From Spirodela intermedia (lineage: Eukaryota; Streptophyta; Magnoliopsida; Alismatales; Araceae), in NCBI GenBank assembly GCA_902729315.2, contig LR746268.1:396001-460000 (forward strand): a DNA stretch of 64,000 nucleotides, read 5' to 3'. Of the stretch, positions 27,141 through 42,199 are shown piece by piece; within the stretch, counting starts at the first letter, position 1, and each line of letters starts with the position of its first letter. A program made the translations under genes and the position numbers. Under the pieces are notes generated by a model, which saw only the letters and a list, made by a program, of their open reading frames with translations, searched no databases and had not been told where the DNA came from.

Positions 27141-27449
27141 ATGGATGGGAAGCGTATAGATGGCAAGGTGATGCAGAGCTTCCAGAGGAGCTTCGTGGAG
27201 GTGCAGACCATCCTCGACCAGAACCGCATACTGATCCACGAGATCAACCAGAACCAGGAGAGGAGGGCCCCCGTTGACCTCAGCCGCAACGTCGGCCTCA
27301 TCCGGGAGCTCAACGACAACATTTGGCGTGTCGTTGACCTATACTCCGGCCTCTCCAGCTCCTTCTCCAGCTCCGGCGACGCCTCGCCGGAGCTGGTCCC
27401 TTCCGCCGCCACTCCCCGCCCTACCGGGAAGCGCCTCCGCCTCGGCTGA
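27141..27449 (+). CDS. ELF4: EARLY FLOWERING 4 family protein (DUF1313)
   Basis: Single exon, 102 residues. The central block is the ELF4 domain: VMQSFQRSFVEVQTILDQN, then RILIHEINQNQERR, then LSRNVGLIRELNDNIWRVV and DLYSGLS (about residues 12-75). ELF4 is a small helical protein that joins ELF3 and LUX in the evening complex, which represses transcription at dusk within the circadian clock. The C-terminal tail is Ser/Pro-rich with a basic end (GKRLRLG). The length is near the low end for the family (roughly 100-130 residues). The ATG follows a GA-rich leader in a good context (GCC before ATGG). Whether this is ELF4 itself or an ELF4-like paralogue cannot be settled without a tree. G-boxes upstream and a probable leader intron suggest light and clock control. 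Confidence 0.9.
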   Translation: MDGKRIDGKVMQSFQRSFVEVQTILDQNRILIHEINQNQERRAPVDLSRNVGLIRELNDNIWRVVDLYSGLSSSFSSSGDASPELVPSAATPRPTGKRLRLG

Positions 27450-27836
27450 CCATTGAGAGAGGGAGAGAGAGTACGTAATAGCCGATTTACGGCGTCTTCT
27501 TCTCCTCATCTTCTTCTTCTTCGAAGATTCTCATCTCGAACTGCGGCAAGAAACACGTCGCTCTCTGCGATCTCTGCAGGGTTCTTCCAGGCCCGTCTCC
27601 ATCTCCGTCTCCCTCCTTCCTCCCACCTTCTGTTCTCATCTTGTCGTGTCTTGAGAGCGAGAGAGAGAAAGTTTGTTCTTGGAGCTCACCTCGGGAAGAG
27701 GCGGAGATGCCCTAGAGTTACCCAGAGAACTGAAACACCTTTCTTGACCAATGCAGCGATGGCCGGCGAAAGGGGTTTCTTGGGACTGTTTATCCACTAT
27801 GCCAATCATATGCCCACCATGGCCAGAATCTCATAG

Positions 27837-27882
<46 letters not shown>

Positions 27883-28539
27883 CTCTCTCTACCCTGGAGT
27901 TATCCATTCACTGTGACCGACGATGAAGACGACACAGTGGAGCTCGAAAGGGACTTCCTGAAGACAGACGGTAACCACGGGAAGAGACTAGCCCACCGAT
28001 GAAGACGAGGGTTGGGCTGGATTTTTTGTACCTGCGTCCTTTGATAATATTGATATTGCGCGTGGACCATTGCAAAAATTATATATCCTACGGGTACATA
28101 TTCTCCCAAATTATTATTATTTTAAAAAATATAATACATCATTTAAAAATTGGTTGGAAGAGATAACTTTAAAATTTCTTAAATTATTTTAGATGTGAAA
28201 TTATTTGAAGCGTATTAATTTGGGTTTTTAAAATTTTTAATCCAGTTCGTACTAATTATCGTTTCAATTTAAAGTTAAATAGCGAAATTCCGAAAATATT
28301 TGTTTAGGAAATTTTCGTTCGCTGGCCAATCAAATCACGTCAGCGGAAACTGGGAGTCGTCAAATCAAGTCAGGTAATGTCACATCAGGCCACGTGGTCA
28401 GATCGGATTCTGTTATTGGATCCACTCGCTCCCCATTAAGAATCCGATTTCCAATATTCTTTTGTCCTCTTAAAGATTGACAAAAATCTTTTACGCCCTT
28501 CTGCCGAGGGATCACCTAACTACTAAACCAGGTATTTCG
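27450..28539. other. ELF4-like 3'UTR and AT-rich spacer with a long CT tract
   Basis: A CT microsatellite of about 50 bases occupies 27840-27890. No coding gene was recognised. From 28100 the sequence is AT-rich. A G-box core (CACGTG, 28391-28396) lies near the right end, where the RPS3 promoter begins. Confidence 0.55.
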
Positions 28540-29031
28540 GCCAGTTTTTTGGGCCCCGTCTGGATTTATAGGCCCATTACTGAATTCAGAATTGGGCTCA
28601 ATTGGTTCCTGGGCCCGACTGATTGCAGTGAAGCCCATCTAAAATAGTTTACGGGTATTCCATAAAATATATCTTTTTTATTAATTCATATTTATAACAT
28701 CGGAAATATTTAAAATTATATAAATTTTCCATTAATTAATAGGAATTGGGTTGTCCCGAAGAATTTTTTGTTAATGGGATAGCCCAGTGTTATTTCTGTT
28801 AATTCCTTGGAAGGCCCAAATATAAGTCAGTATTCCAATTGGTGAATCGCCGCCGTCCAATAAGACCGTTATCCTATGACCGTTCGATCTCTCCTGTGAT
28901 CCTCCTCCTATAAATTCCTCATCTTGAAGTCTCCCTGCCTATCTTCATCCTGCGCCGCCGGCTCACAACTTCGGCTCCCCCTCGTTAGGGTTTTCACCTC
29001 GAGAAAAGAGGCGAGGGTACAGGACTCGACC
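28540..29031 (+). promoter_or_regulatory. RPS3 promoter: site II cluster, TATA, telobox
   Basis: Seven TGGGCY/RGCCCA site II cores lie at 28550-28555, 28571-28576, 28593-28598, 28610-28615, 28632-28637, 28781-28786 and 28813-28818. A TATAAAT motif is at 28909-28915, and a telobox (TTAGGGTTTT) lies in the leader at 28985-28994. Site II plus telobox is the known architecture of plant ribosomal-protein promoters, read by TCP and telobox-binding factors. Confidence 0.75.
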
Positions 29032-32597
<3,566 letters not shown>

Positions 32598-32643
<46 letters not shown>

Positions 32644-33367
32644 TACCCATCCCCTCCCCATCCCCATTCCTTCCTTCCAGGGCCTCGTCGTTGTGCAAAT
32701 CAGGGAGGCCTCTTCTCGGGCTTTTAGATTATTTTGCTTCTAATCCCCCTCCCCACCTTCGCGCTCCCCATTTTCTCGAGCTTTTTCCGTACCCAGACAA
32801 TCAGAACAGATCTTTCTTATCACCAGGTTAATTTCTAGTTCTTGTTTCTATTTCTGGAAACCAAACACCAATTTTGGAAATAAACCTCATAGCCTACGGG
32901 CAGGATGGATGGTGGCGGCCGCCATTTCTGTTTCTGGGCCGGAGATAAAAAAAGTACGGGTCAGTGTCAACGGTCGCCTCATTGACATTCTGAGTAGGTT
33001 GTTTGTTTGGAGACATTTATGGGCATATTTTAAGTTTGGTCCTCCGATTTGGTGGGAAGTACGAAATGACCATCGTAATGTAACATGTACGGTGAGATCC
33101 GGCCTGTGAAGTATGCATCCGAATTCATATACTTTTTTTGGATCTGATGGATTAGGGCCACATCTTGACCGTCCATTCGACAACCCACTAATAAACGCGC
33201 GCGCCCCCCCCCCCCGGTCCCCGCGTTTCGCGCCCCTCCTGTCTCTTACACAACGGCCGGTTCCCTTCGAAATTTCTAGGGTTTTGCGTCATTCCTCGGG
33301 ATTTTCCCAGATCGCGCCGAAAATACTTGGGGCGAATCCCCATCTCCAGCCTGATTTTGTCGCTGGG
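32598..33367 (+). promoter_or_regulatory. RPS3 3'UTR and RPA1 promoter with E2F-like site and telobox
   Basis: A GA tract (about 32599-32629) running into CAGA repeats (to 32643) directly follows the RPS3 stop. Near the RPA1 start there is an E2F-type motif, TTTCGCGC, at 33226-33233 and a telobox-like TAGGGTTTT at 33278-33285. Both fit S-phase expression of a replication factor. A run of 12 C lies at 33204-33215. Confidence 0.6.
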
Positions 33368-35408
33368 ATGGCGGTGAATCTGACGAGGAACGCTATCGCG
33401 GCGGTGATGGGGGGAGACCTCAATCTGAAGCCTCTGGTTCAGGTTCTGGATATCAAATCCGTCATCAGCGCTCAGGAGAGGTTTCGCCTTGTGGTCTCCG
33501 ACGGCGGTTGCACCCAGCAGGCGCTTCTTGCCGCTCAGCTTAACGGTCGCGTCAAGAGCGGGGCCGTGCAGAAGGGATCCGTGGTTCAATTGATCGAGTA
33601 TGTCTGCAGCTCCGTCCAGAATACTCAGTAAGTCTGCTCCTCCATGTCGATGTTGATCTCCATTTGACGCTTCTTCCTCCCTCCTCCCTTGTGATTTTCG
33701 ATCATAAACTCTGAATTGTGATGTTTTCGGGGGATGTAATCGGTGCAGAGTTATTGTTGTCCTCAATCTGGAGACGATAGTCTCCAACTGTGAGATAATT
33801 GGAAACCCTAGGTATGAATCTGATCCCCACGCTCAGAATTCTCCGTCTTCTTCCGCCAATTCTGCGTTCACGAGAGGGGATTCGTGTAAGGGGGGGCCTT
33901 CTGCGTCAGGTTCTCCCCTGAAACCTGCTACTCTCTCAGCAGCGAACCCTGGCATCAATGCTCATACCTTTAATCCAACTGTGCAACCTTCTTATAAGCC
34001 TCCTCCAAGTTACAAAGCTCGGGGGGCGATCTTGAAGAACGAAGCTCCTGCTCGGATTGTTCCGATTTCTGCGTTGAATCCTTACCAGGGGAGATGGGCC
34101 ATCAAAGCACGAGTGACCGCGAAGGGAGATCTCCGCCGCTACAACAACGCCAGGGGGGATGGGAAGGTGTTCTCCTTCGATCTCCTCGATTCCGACGGGG
34201 GAGAGATCCGCGTGACCTGCTTCAATGCCGCCGCGGATCGGTTCTTCGATCGGATCGAAGCAGGTAAAGTCTATTTGATATCAAGAGGGAGCATAAAACC
34301 TGCGCAGAAGAACTTCAACCACCTGGATCATCAGTGGGAGATCTTACTGGACTCGTCGTCGACGGTGGATCCCTGCCCGGACGAAGACAGCTCCATCCCA
34401 GAGCAGCAGTTCAATTTCAGGGAAATCGATGAAATAGAGAGTGCCGAGAACAATTCCGTTCTGGACCTCATCGGCATCGTCACCAGCATTGGCCCGTCTA
34501 CGACGATCTTGAGGAAGAACGGCATGGAGACCCAGCGGAGGATCCTCTCTCTGAAGGATTCCTCCGGGAAAAGCGTTGACCTCACTCTGTGGGGGGATCT
34601 CTGCAACAACGAGGGGAGGAAGCTGGAGGACATGTGCCACTCGGGGAGCTTCCCTGTTCTTGCCGTCAAGGCGGGGAAGGTGAACGACTTCAGCGGGAAG
34701 ACGGTGGGTACCATCTCCTCCACCCGGTTCTTCATCAACCCCAATCTCACTGAGGCCCAGAGCTTGAGAGACTGGTTTAATGGCGGCGGCAAGGCTGCGA
34801 CCTCCCAGTCCATCTCGAGAGACGCCATGCCGGTGCACCTGGAGGGCGAGATCCGCAAGACGGTGGCGCAGATCAAGGACGAAGGCCTGGGAAGGGGAGA
34901 CAAGCCGGACTGGGTCACCCTGAAGGCGACTGTCTCGTTCATCAAGACTGATACTTTCTGCTACACGGCATGCCCGTTAATGGCGGGCGAGAGACAGTGC
35001 GGGAAGAAGGTTACCAGGGCGGGAGAGGGGAGATGGAGCTGCGAGAGGTGTAACCAGGAGCTCGAGGAATGCGACTACAGGTATCTCCTCCAGGTGCAGG
35101 TGCAGGATCACACAGGTTCCACCTGGGTGACTTGCTTCCAGGAGTCTGGGGTGGAGATTCTGGGGTTCTCGGCGAAACAGATGTACCTGATGAAGCATGT
35201 GGAGGAGGACGAGGACAGATTTGCAGAGATCATCCGCCGCTGTCTCTTCGAGCAGTATTTGTTCAGGCTCAAAGTCAAGGAGGAAGTTCACGGGGACGAG
35301 CAGAAACTCAGGATCACAGTGGTCAAGGCAGAGAAAGTCAACCCGTCCGTCGAGTGCAGATCTCTACTGGACTGGATTGCCAAGGCCCCTCTGAAGCATC
35401 GGAATTAG
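33368..35408 (+). CDS. RPA1: Replication protein A 70 kDa subunit
   Basis: Two exons, 33368-33627 and 33749-35408, join in phase to 639 residues. Domains in order: N-terminal OB fold DBD-F (about 1-110, with NGRVKSGAVQKGSVVQLIEY); a Ser/Pro/Gly-rich linker (about 110-195); DBD-A (about 197-305, ISALNPYQGRWAIKARV and KVFSFDLLDSDGGEIRVTCF); DBD-B (about 320-430, VDLTLWGDLCNNEGRKL); and DBD-C (about 455-635). DBD-C has a four-cysteine zinc site at C495, C504, C518 and C521. RPA binds single-stranded DNA as a heterotrimer in replication, repair and meiosis. There is no C-terminal CCHC zinc knuckle, so this is the shorter RPA70 type, and its length is close to Arabidopsis RPA1A. The long second exon carries almost all DNA-binding domains without interruption. 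Confidence 0.95.
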
Positions 35409-35719
35409 AGATCTCCAGCCATTGATTGTTATGCCAGCGTTCTGTGGCTCTCTTTGGACAGGTGCTAACCTAGCCAACTCTTCACAGAAATTATTCGAGG
35501 ATCTTATTCTACTCCAATTTTCCTGGATCCTCCTCCTGTTGATTTATTTGTGATTAATTTGCAGCATGGTTCGGGCAATATAAGACGCCTTTGATTCAAT
35601 TCAAGGATGGTTTTGATCGCTTATGAGATCTATCTGATTCGTCTGTAACAATGTTCGGAAAAAATCCCATGAGATGAGATATATTCATGTACATCAGAAG
35701 AATCCTCTGTGCAGCTTGG

Positions 35720-35776
<57 letters not shown>

Positions 35777-36011
35777 ATCTCTCTCTCCCTCCCTCCCTCC
35801 CCTTTTGAAGTGATTGATATCTGGGTCTTTGGTGATATTAAAAAAAAATATTGACCTTAATTCGAAAAAAATAATTCCTGGTTTTCTTAATGTGGCAATA
35901 TTTATATTTAATTCACCATCTTCAATGTGGATCAAGCACGGATTTTTACTTCATAGGTATGGGTTCTCTAGTGAGAGCAACCTTCATCTGGTTGTCATAT
36001 GCTCACAACAT

Positions 36012-36064
<53 letters not shown>

Positions 36065-36295
36065 TAAACAATAGTAATAGAAATACTGAAACATGGTGCT
36101 GGAGGAGTTAAAGTTGCAGAGAAATCTCATGAGTCGGGAAGGTTTGCCGTAGAAATTACAGCTGATCTCCACTCTGCAGACATTTCGAAGGGTCGAGGGG
36201 AGGGGAAAGGAAGGAGAAGATGAGGGAGAGGGATGGGGAAGATATACAGATAACAACGTGTGGGCTTTCTCTCTCCTAGGGCTTTCTTTCCTTCT
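35409..36295. other. Convergent RPA1/PSBX intergenic region with two opposed microsatellites
   Basis: No gene was recognised. A CT tract of about 49 bases (35722-35770) and a GA tract of about 50 bases (36012-36062) lie 240 bases apart. On one strand they are complementary, so a transcript crossing both could fold on itself. Confidence 0.6.
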
Positions 36296-36649
36296 TCAGG
36301 TCCGCTTGACGGGGTCGAAGTTGGAGACGGCGATGACAGCTCCCAAAATCACGCCCAGGACGACGCCGCCGGAGACGATGCTGAGGATGAAGTTCTTCAG
36401 CGACGGGGACAGCCCTGGCTGCGCCGCCTCCGCGATCTCCGGAACCACTAGCGCCGCCGCCAGCGCCGCCGCCGTCAGCCCCGTCACGGCCTTCTCCTTC
36501 ATCGAGGCCCTCACCTGCAGGCGGCCACTGCCGACGGTTCTGGCGGCGGCGGGGAGCTTCCCAGGCCGGAGGGCAGCGAGGCCCACCGGCGCCGCCCTCG
36601 GGGCCACGGCGGCGGCGGAGACCATGGAGACGGCCGCTGCAGACGCCAT
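36296..36649 (-). CDS. PSBX: Photosystem II PsbX protein, nuclear-encoded precursor
   Basis: Single exon, 117 residues from the ATG at 36649-36647. Residues 1 to about 48 form a Ser/Ala/Arg-rich plastid transit peptide ending near [10 protein letters not shown] hydrophobic Ala-rich segment follows ([21 protein letters not shown]), as in a thylakoid-transfer signal with an AxA-like end. The mature part, about 42 residues, has one membrane helix ([20 protein letters not shown]) and the family's C-terminus [11 protein letters not shown]. PsbX is a one-helix subunit of photosystem II near cytochrome b559 and the QB site. The presequence, helix and tail match the family closely. The ATG lies in a good context. 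The upstream region carries a perfect palindromic G-box, fitting light control. The frame extends upstream without a stop, but that extension is Ser/Leu simple sequence. Confidence 0.92.
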   Translation of the reverse strand: MASAAAVSMVSAAAVAPRAAPVGLAALRPGKLPAAARTVGSGRLQVRASMKEKAVTGLTAAALAAALVVPEIAEAAQPGLSPSLKNFILSIVSGGVVLGVILGAVIAVSNFDPVKRT

Positions 36650-37395
36650 CTGCCGGTGGTAGTGGTGGTGATGGCGGTGGTTCTTTCGCGCTTTGGGAGG
36701 ATAAGGAGAAAGAGAGAGAGAGAGAGAGAGGGGCTTAAGAACAAGGGGCGCTAGAGGGGAGAGAGAGAGAGAGGAAGCTGTCCGAAGAAGTATTGCCACG
36801 TGGCAGGCCGTGGTTCCCCAGAAGCAGGATAGGGTTATCTCGTGCTGTGACTGGTGGCTGCTACGTGAAGCGGAGAGGGGGGAGGGATCAGCCTTTTTTT
36901 CTTCGTGGCTTTTTTGTACAGAGCCCCTCAAATAATCCTTGAATTTTGAAAAGTCCCTTATTTTTCTCTATAATACCCGCTTTGGACCTCCCAATTGTGG
37001 GCCGTTGGATATCAGACCCGAGAGATGGAGGCTGAGAGGAGCCTCATTCTTGGCGTTTTTCTCCGGCTTGTCTTTTTTGTACAAGGCTCCTCAAATAATT
37101 ATTACATTTTAGATATGCCTTATTCTTTCTAAAATATCCAGCGATATCTCCCCAAATAGAGGCTTGACGCGTGTAATGGGCCCCCCTTGAAGAGATCGAG
37201 GTTCAAAAACTTCCGGGGAAGCCCGTTAAAACCAAGCTCGGGCTGGGCCGAACTCTCATCGGGCTTTTATCACTAAAGCCCTCCCCCCAAACTCTGGTCA
37301 AACAGAATCAGGAACTAGAACCACCGGCAGGATTGATTACAGAGCATAGATTAGTCAAACCAAAAGGAATTCGAAGAGTCCCGATCCGGCGGCGG
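36650..37395 (-). promoter_or_regulatory. PSBX promoter: palindromic G-box and duplicated segment
   Basis: GCCACGTGGC lies at 36795-36804, about 150 bases upstream of the PSBX ATG. GATAAG-type I-box sequence occurs nearby (36704-36709), and a short GA tract is at 36712-36731. A segment beginning TTTTTGTACA at 36911 is repeated at 37074 over about 70 bases (AATAAT, CCTTATT and CC-GC positions conserved). G-box plus I-box is a known arrangement in light-regulated photosynthesis promoters. Confidence 0.6.
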
Positions 37396-40300
37396 TCACC
37401 TTCCGAGGGTCAGGGGGGGGACAACGGGCTCAGTGTAGCCGAGGTGGACCTTCTGTGGCGGGAGATTATAGATGATGGAGAGATCTTCAAAAATCTTCTT
37501 CAACTCCACGACGAGGTCGGATCTCCTCAGGTTCTTCTCCGTCATGTTCTGGTAGTTCATGGTGTGGTTGACGTACAGGGCCATGTTCAGCTTGTTGACG
37601 TTGACAATTTCCTTGACCACCACGCTGTGGTTTGACCGCCAGTGCTGGGGCTTGCTCTCTATGTACCTGCAAGGCCCCACCAGCAGCAGGTGATGATAAA
37701 GGAGCTTCGAATGAGCTTGAAATAGGATTGAACACTGGAACCCATCTAGATTTCGAATGAGAGTTTGAAATGGTTTCGGATGGTTTGGAAGGCCCGTTGA
37801 TTATCAGATAATTGGGTGCATTCCTCGAGGAAAAACCAGATGCGCAAAATCACAGAGCTGTTTTCTGGATCGAATCACCTCCGCGTGATGAACAATGAAG
37901 CTACCACAGAAGCCCTGTTCATAACAAGCTAATCCCACATACTTCGGATTCTATTTTGACTAATTTTCCAAATATTAATAAATATATGTTTTTAGAGTGA
38001 GGAGCTTACGATTTTATCCTCGCTTTCAGGGCCCCGATGCTCTCCACCGAGGTCGAGAAGTCGATGGAGAACTCCACCGTGTCCCCCATGTCCGGGCTGC
38101 GGAAGAAGTTGCTGATGGGTTTCATCGCCAGCACCGCATTCGGGTAGTATATCTTCTCATTATCGAACCTCAAGAACACCGTCGTCAGGATGTTCATCTC
38201 CTCCACGATCATCTGAGGAATTTACTACATCCAGTCTCAGTGAATCTGCATAGGGGTATGTATGTATGTATGGATGGATGGATGTGTATGTATGTGTATG
38301 TATATATATATATGTATGTATGTATATGTATATGTACGTATATGTATGCATATATGTATGTATGTAGATGATGTACTTTCATCCAGTCTCAGCAAATCTG
38401 CATAGAGGTATGTATGTATGTATGTAGAGGATGTACTTTCATCCAGTCTCAGCAAATCTGCATAGGTGTATGTATGTATGTATGTATGTAGAGGATGTAC
38501 TTTCATCCAGTCTCAGCAAATCTGCATATGGGTATGTATATATGTAGAGGATGTGGTTTCATGGAGATGACCTGCGTGCCGTCGATGACGCAGCGGTCGC
38601 CGACGTCGAAGGGGTGCATGATGAAGACGAAGATGATGGACTCGAAGGTGGTCTTGCAGGCGTTCCCGAAGACGAAGACTACGAGCAGCAGCTGGGAGGA
38701 CATGAAGACGAAGACCTTAGTCGTCGCAATGCCCATCAGGAGCAGAGATACCATGATGATGACGACGACCACGATGACGGAGATGAGCTTGTGCAGCTGC
38801 TTGACCGCCGTCTTGGTGTCGTTCAGGGAGTGCGCCAGCGATTTCCGGTCGATGTAGGCCTTCACCTGGATAATCTCACGGGAGTCGGATGGAGATTTTC
38901 CTCGATGCATTTAAAGATGAACTGTCAAAATGGAGCTCACCACCCAGTTCTTGAAGGCTGACTTCTTGATCTTTCCGGTCTCGGAGGCCCCCTCAAACTG
39001 CGGAAGCACCATCTCCGCCTCCTCCTTGGTCAGGAATCTCAGCAGGTCCTCCTCCTCGATGAACCTACGAAGAAGGAGACGAGTTCGCAGGGGAATGGCA
39101 GATGAAGAGGAACAGTGATAGGAGGAGGAGGAAGTACCTGGTACAGGGCTTTGCGACGTTCTTGAAGATCCTGCGCGCCGCCGCCTTCGCCTCCCACTCG
39201 TCGGTGATCTCCTTGCCGCCGCCGGCCAGTTCCTCGTTCGCCGTCTCGTCGATCATGTTGGAGATGGTGAGCGAACCTGATCCTCTAATGGCGTTGACGA
39301 GGCCCTTCATCGTCCATGCCGAGACCTTCTCCGGCCTCAGCTTGTGCAACTTCGCGACGTCGATAATCCCCTGCACCTTCCCCTTCCCCTTCTCTTTCCC
39401 CCTTCCCGGTTTCGGCAATCTCAGACAGCCGGAGCTCCTCTCTGCGGTGACATGCTGCACCATCTCCATCGTCGGCGGGCCGGAGAGGGCCTGGAGGACG
39501 TACTGGTGGAAGATGGACTCCTGGATCCGGTCGAAGAAGGTGTTGACATGGAAGGAGGCTGCCAGTAGCTTCACCATTAGGGTTTTCACCAGCCAGATCA
39601 ACGATCCTACGAGCAGGGAGACGAGAGCGCGGGAGACGAAGTCGAGGATCTTCGCCGTATCTTGCGAACGCCGGACGCTGCGGAAGATCAGAGACCAGGA
39701 TGCCAGAACCAGACCTAACCAGACGCAGATGCGGAAGCTATTCTTGATCCCGTAGACAAAGTAGAGGACCTTCTTCCTGAGGAGGAAGTTCCTCTCTATG
39801 AGGAAGACGACCAGGAGGACGAGCCAACCGGTGAGCAGCCGCCCGCAGCACACCACGATCACCATCACACACCATTCCCAGATCTCCAGGCCCCAGATTC
39901 CGAATCCCTGGAGCTTGGGAACGCTGAGGCTTGTCGCCAGGAGCGCCGCCGCCGCCACAAGGATCAGCCACTCCAGCGGAGCGCAGACACCGCATTTGCG
40001 CTTCCTCTTCTTCGCTACCTTCTCGGATCTCTCCTTCCTGTATATCTCTTCTTCCGCTTCCTCGTTTTCCTCTTCTTCCTCCTCGTCGTCCTCAGAGGCC
40101 CTGCAGTGAGCAGGGGAACCACCGCGCGCCGGCCGGCTCGCCTCCTCCGCCGTGAGACGCAGAGGTGGCGGTTCCACAAAACGCGACTTCGGTTTGGAGA
40201 CCATCGACCTGGAGAAGGAACGCCGCTGCCGGAGGAGAGAGCCGCCGGGAGGCGGCTTGTCGGAGCTCTGTTTAATGCTAGCAACCTCCGCCGGGGGAGG

Positions 40301-40486
40301 GGAAAATCCAGCAGAAGGCTTCTGGACGGGGAGCTTCGCGTCCTTGTCGCCACTATTGGCGGAGCCATATTGCTTGGAGGAGTCCTCATCGCAAGAAATA
40401 ACCAAGACCAACTCCTCCGGCGCCGCCGCTGCAGTCGCCGGCCGCCGCTCCTCCGACCGCTTCTTCCCATCCTCCTCCGTCTCCAT
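37396..40486 (-). CDS. MSL10: MSL10-like mechanosensitive ion channel (MscS-like)
   Basis: Exons in transcript order: 40486-39138, 39064-38941, 38865-38572, 38212-38010, 37666-37396. They join in phase to 746 residues. The cytosolic N-terminus (1 to about 165) is Ser/Pro-rich and ends in a strongly acidic block (EDDEEEEEENEEAEEE) followed by KKRKRK. Four hydrophobic helices follow in exon 1, starting at WLILVAAAALL (about 170). Exon 3 holds the fifth (ISVIVVVVIIMVSLLLMG) and the pore-lining sixth, leading into the MscS signature HPFDVGDRCVIDG. Exons 4 and 5 encode the cytoplasmic MscS beta domain and C-terminal cage (EEMNILTTVFLRFDNE, KIYYPNAVL). The six-helix layout is that of the plasma-membrane MSL4-10 group. 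These channels pass anions under membrane tension, and MSL10 also signals cell death through its N-terminus. Assignment to MSL10 rather than MSL9 or another close member is tentative. Confidence 0.92.
38227..38560. repeat. Minisatellite plus (GTAT)n in MSL intron 3
   Basis: The motif ATCCAGTCTCAGCAAATCTG (first copy with one variant) recurs at about 38229, 38381, 38443 and 38505. It is separated by GTAT repeats and the block TAGAGGATGTACTTTCA. The last three copies are 62 bases apart; the first interval is longer because of an expanded GTAT/GTATAT stretch. Confidence 0.9.
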
Positions 40487-42199
40487 CAGCTCAAATTTCT
40501 CTCTCTCTGTGGTTCCCTCTGGGACTAGGGATAATGGCCGCGTCTGTTCCTCTCCCTCGCACTACTCTCTCTATCTCTCTCTCTCGCTCTCGATCTGACT
40601 GCGCTTCCAGCTGTGGCGGCGGTAATGGCGTCCACTGACCTCCCCACTGAATGTGGTCTGTCTCGACCCTGAAGTCATCGTCAATGGACGGCGTCGGAAA
40701 TCGAGCCAAAAAGGGAAAGACGGAGGCTGTCCCTTTTTGAAAACTCAAAAACCAGTGGCAAGTCACCGTACAGTATTCCGTCGCCGGTGATAGCGGCGAC
40801 ACGGCAGGCGATCGGAGGAGCAGCGCCGGCGCCGGAGGAGAGGATTCTCTGAGGTAGAGATTGAGAGAGAGAGAGAGAGCTTAGCAGGGAGACCATCGGT
40901 CATTCGTTGCGGACGTCGTACGGTACGTTTCCAAATGAGGGAAATCTTCCGTCGCCCTTGTCCAAAGTAATCGTCAACCTTTATTAATATTTTATTTTTC
41001 TATCTCATTTTGCTTACTTCATAGAATAATATTTATTCATTTCCCTCGTCTGAAATAATTAACCATCGATATTTATATTCTATTTTTTATCGCGCATTTT
41101 TCGGAGTATAATGTAATAATAATTTAGTAAAACTTTCCTCTCTGAAGTACCCTTGAACGGAGACTTCGTGCTGATCGTCCGATTCTGATCTGGTCGTGGG
41201 GAAACAGATTTATCAAGTGAATCGATTTCTTAGTCAACTGAGATTATTTATAGTTTGTCACTTTTACGAGGACTTTTTTTTTTAATTCACACGTCTCTCT
41301 CTCTCTCTCTCTCTCTCGTGATGATATGCCCCACCCACGGTGCGTTGACCTAAGAGAAATCTAAGCCTAGTTAACTAGTAAAAATATGGGGGGCGTAGAG
41401 GAGTGAGAAGACACTGATCCCCGTTTCATGGGGGGGGGGGGGGACACAAATGTCATTATCGGGTTGAAGCATGTGAGTATATTTATAATTATAATTTAAT
41501 TAAAATGTGTCAAATATTTAATTATAAGTTTGGTAGGCTGTGGATAAAAGCATGAAAAAATGGGGCATCTGAAGCCCAGGCCCATTAATAAATTTCGTTC
41601 CGGCCCAACAAGTCCTTTTACTCGTGTTTGCCCATTTTTGGTTATTTATCGTCATCCGTTATTTCCGGTCACTCGTTCGCGTATAGGGGAAGCAACCATT
41701 GCCGGATCATCCTGACCGTCCATATCCACCCTCCCGCGATCCTGATCATGATCGAGATGGCTTCTAGAACCTCCCCCCCCTAAACTTCCCTCCTTTCCCC
41801 GCCTCCTCTTTCTGGGTCGGTTCGAATGTCTGCTCCTTATTCTGGTAGTTACTGCTTCCACTCTCTGTCTCCCTGCTCATTGCTTCCTCCGCCATTCTCT
41901 GCGTTCCGAAGCCGGTGACGGAAGAGAGCGTGGCACCTCGCCTATCTTCCGAGTCCTATGGTGAGCTTGATCCGAGTTGATCACTGATTTGCTGGTCTTC
42001 TGATCGTTCCTTCCTGATCGAATTGGATAGCTTCTTTTGTGAATTCCCGGTGGGAGGAAATCGAATCTTGGTTTCTATGTTCTTGAGATCGTGCACTGGA
42101 GGAATTTTCTGATGGAATGTGGCTCGTGATTTGAATTATTGGGGTGTGTACGGTTTTCCCTGTTTCAGGTGTTGATGTGCGTATGTTTGACTTTCATCA
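40487..42199. promoter_or_regulatory. Divergent intergenic region, MSL (-) and TRFL (+)
   Basis: Short CT/GA tracts occur near 40561-40590 and 40863-40879, a CT tract at about 41296-41317, and a run of 14 G at 41430-41443. A likely TRFL leader intron runs from a donor at about 41960 to the acceptor TTTCAG ending at 42168. Nothing coding was recognised between 40600 and 41860. Confidence 0.45.

Noticed and set aside
34331-34945. 204-codon minus-strand frame inside RPA1
   Set aside because: It is antisense to the conserved DBD-A/DBD-B coding region and has no recognisable pattern.
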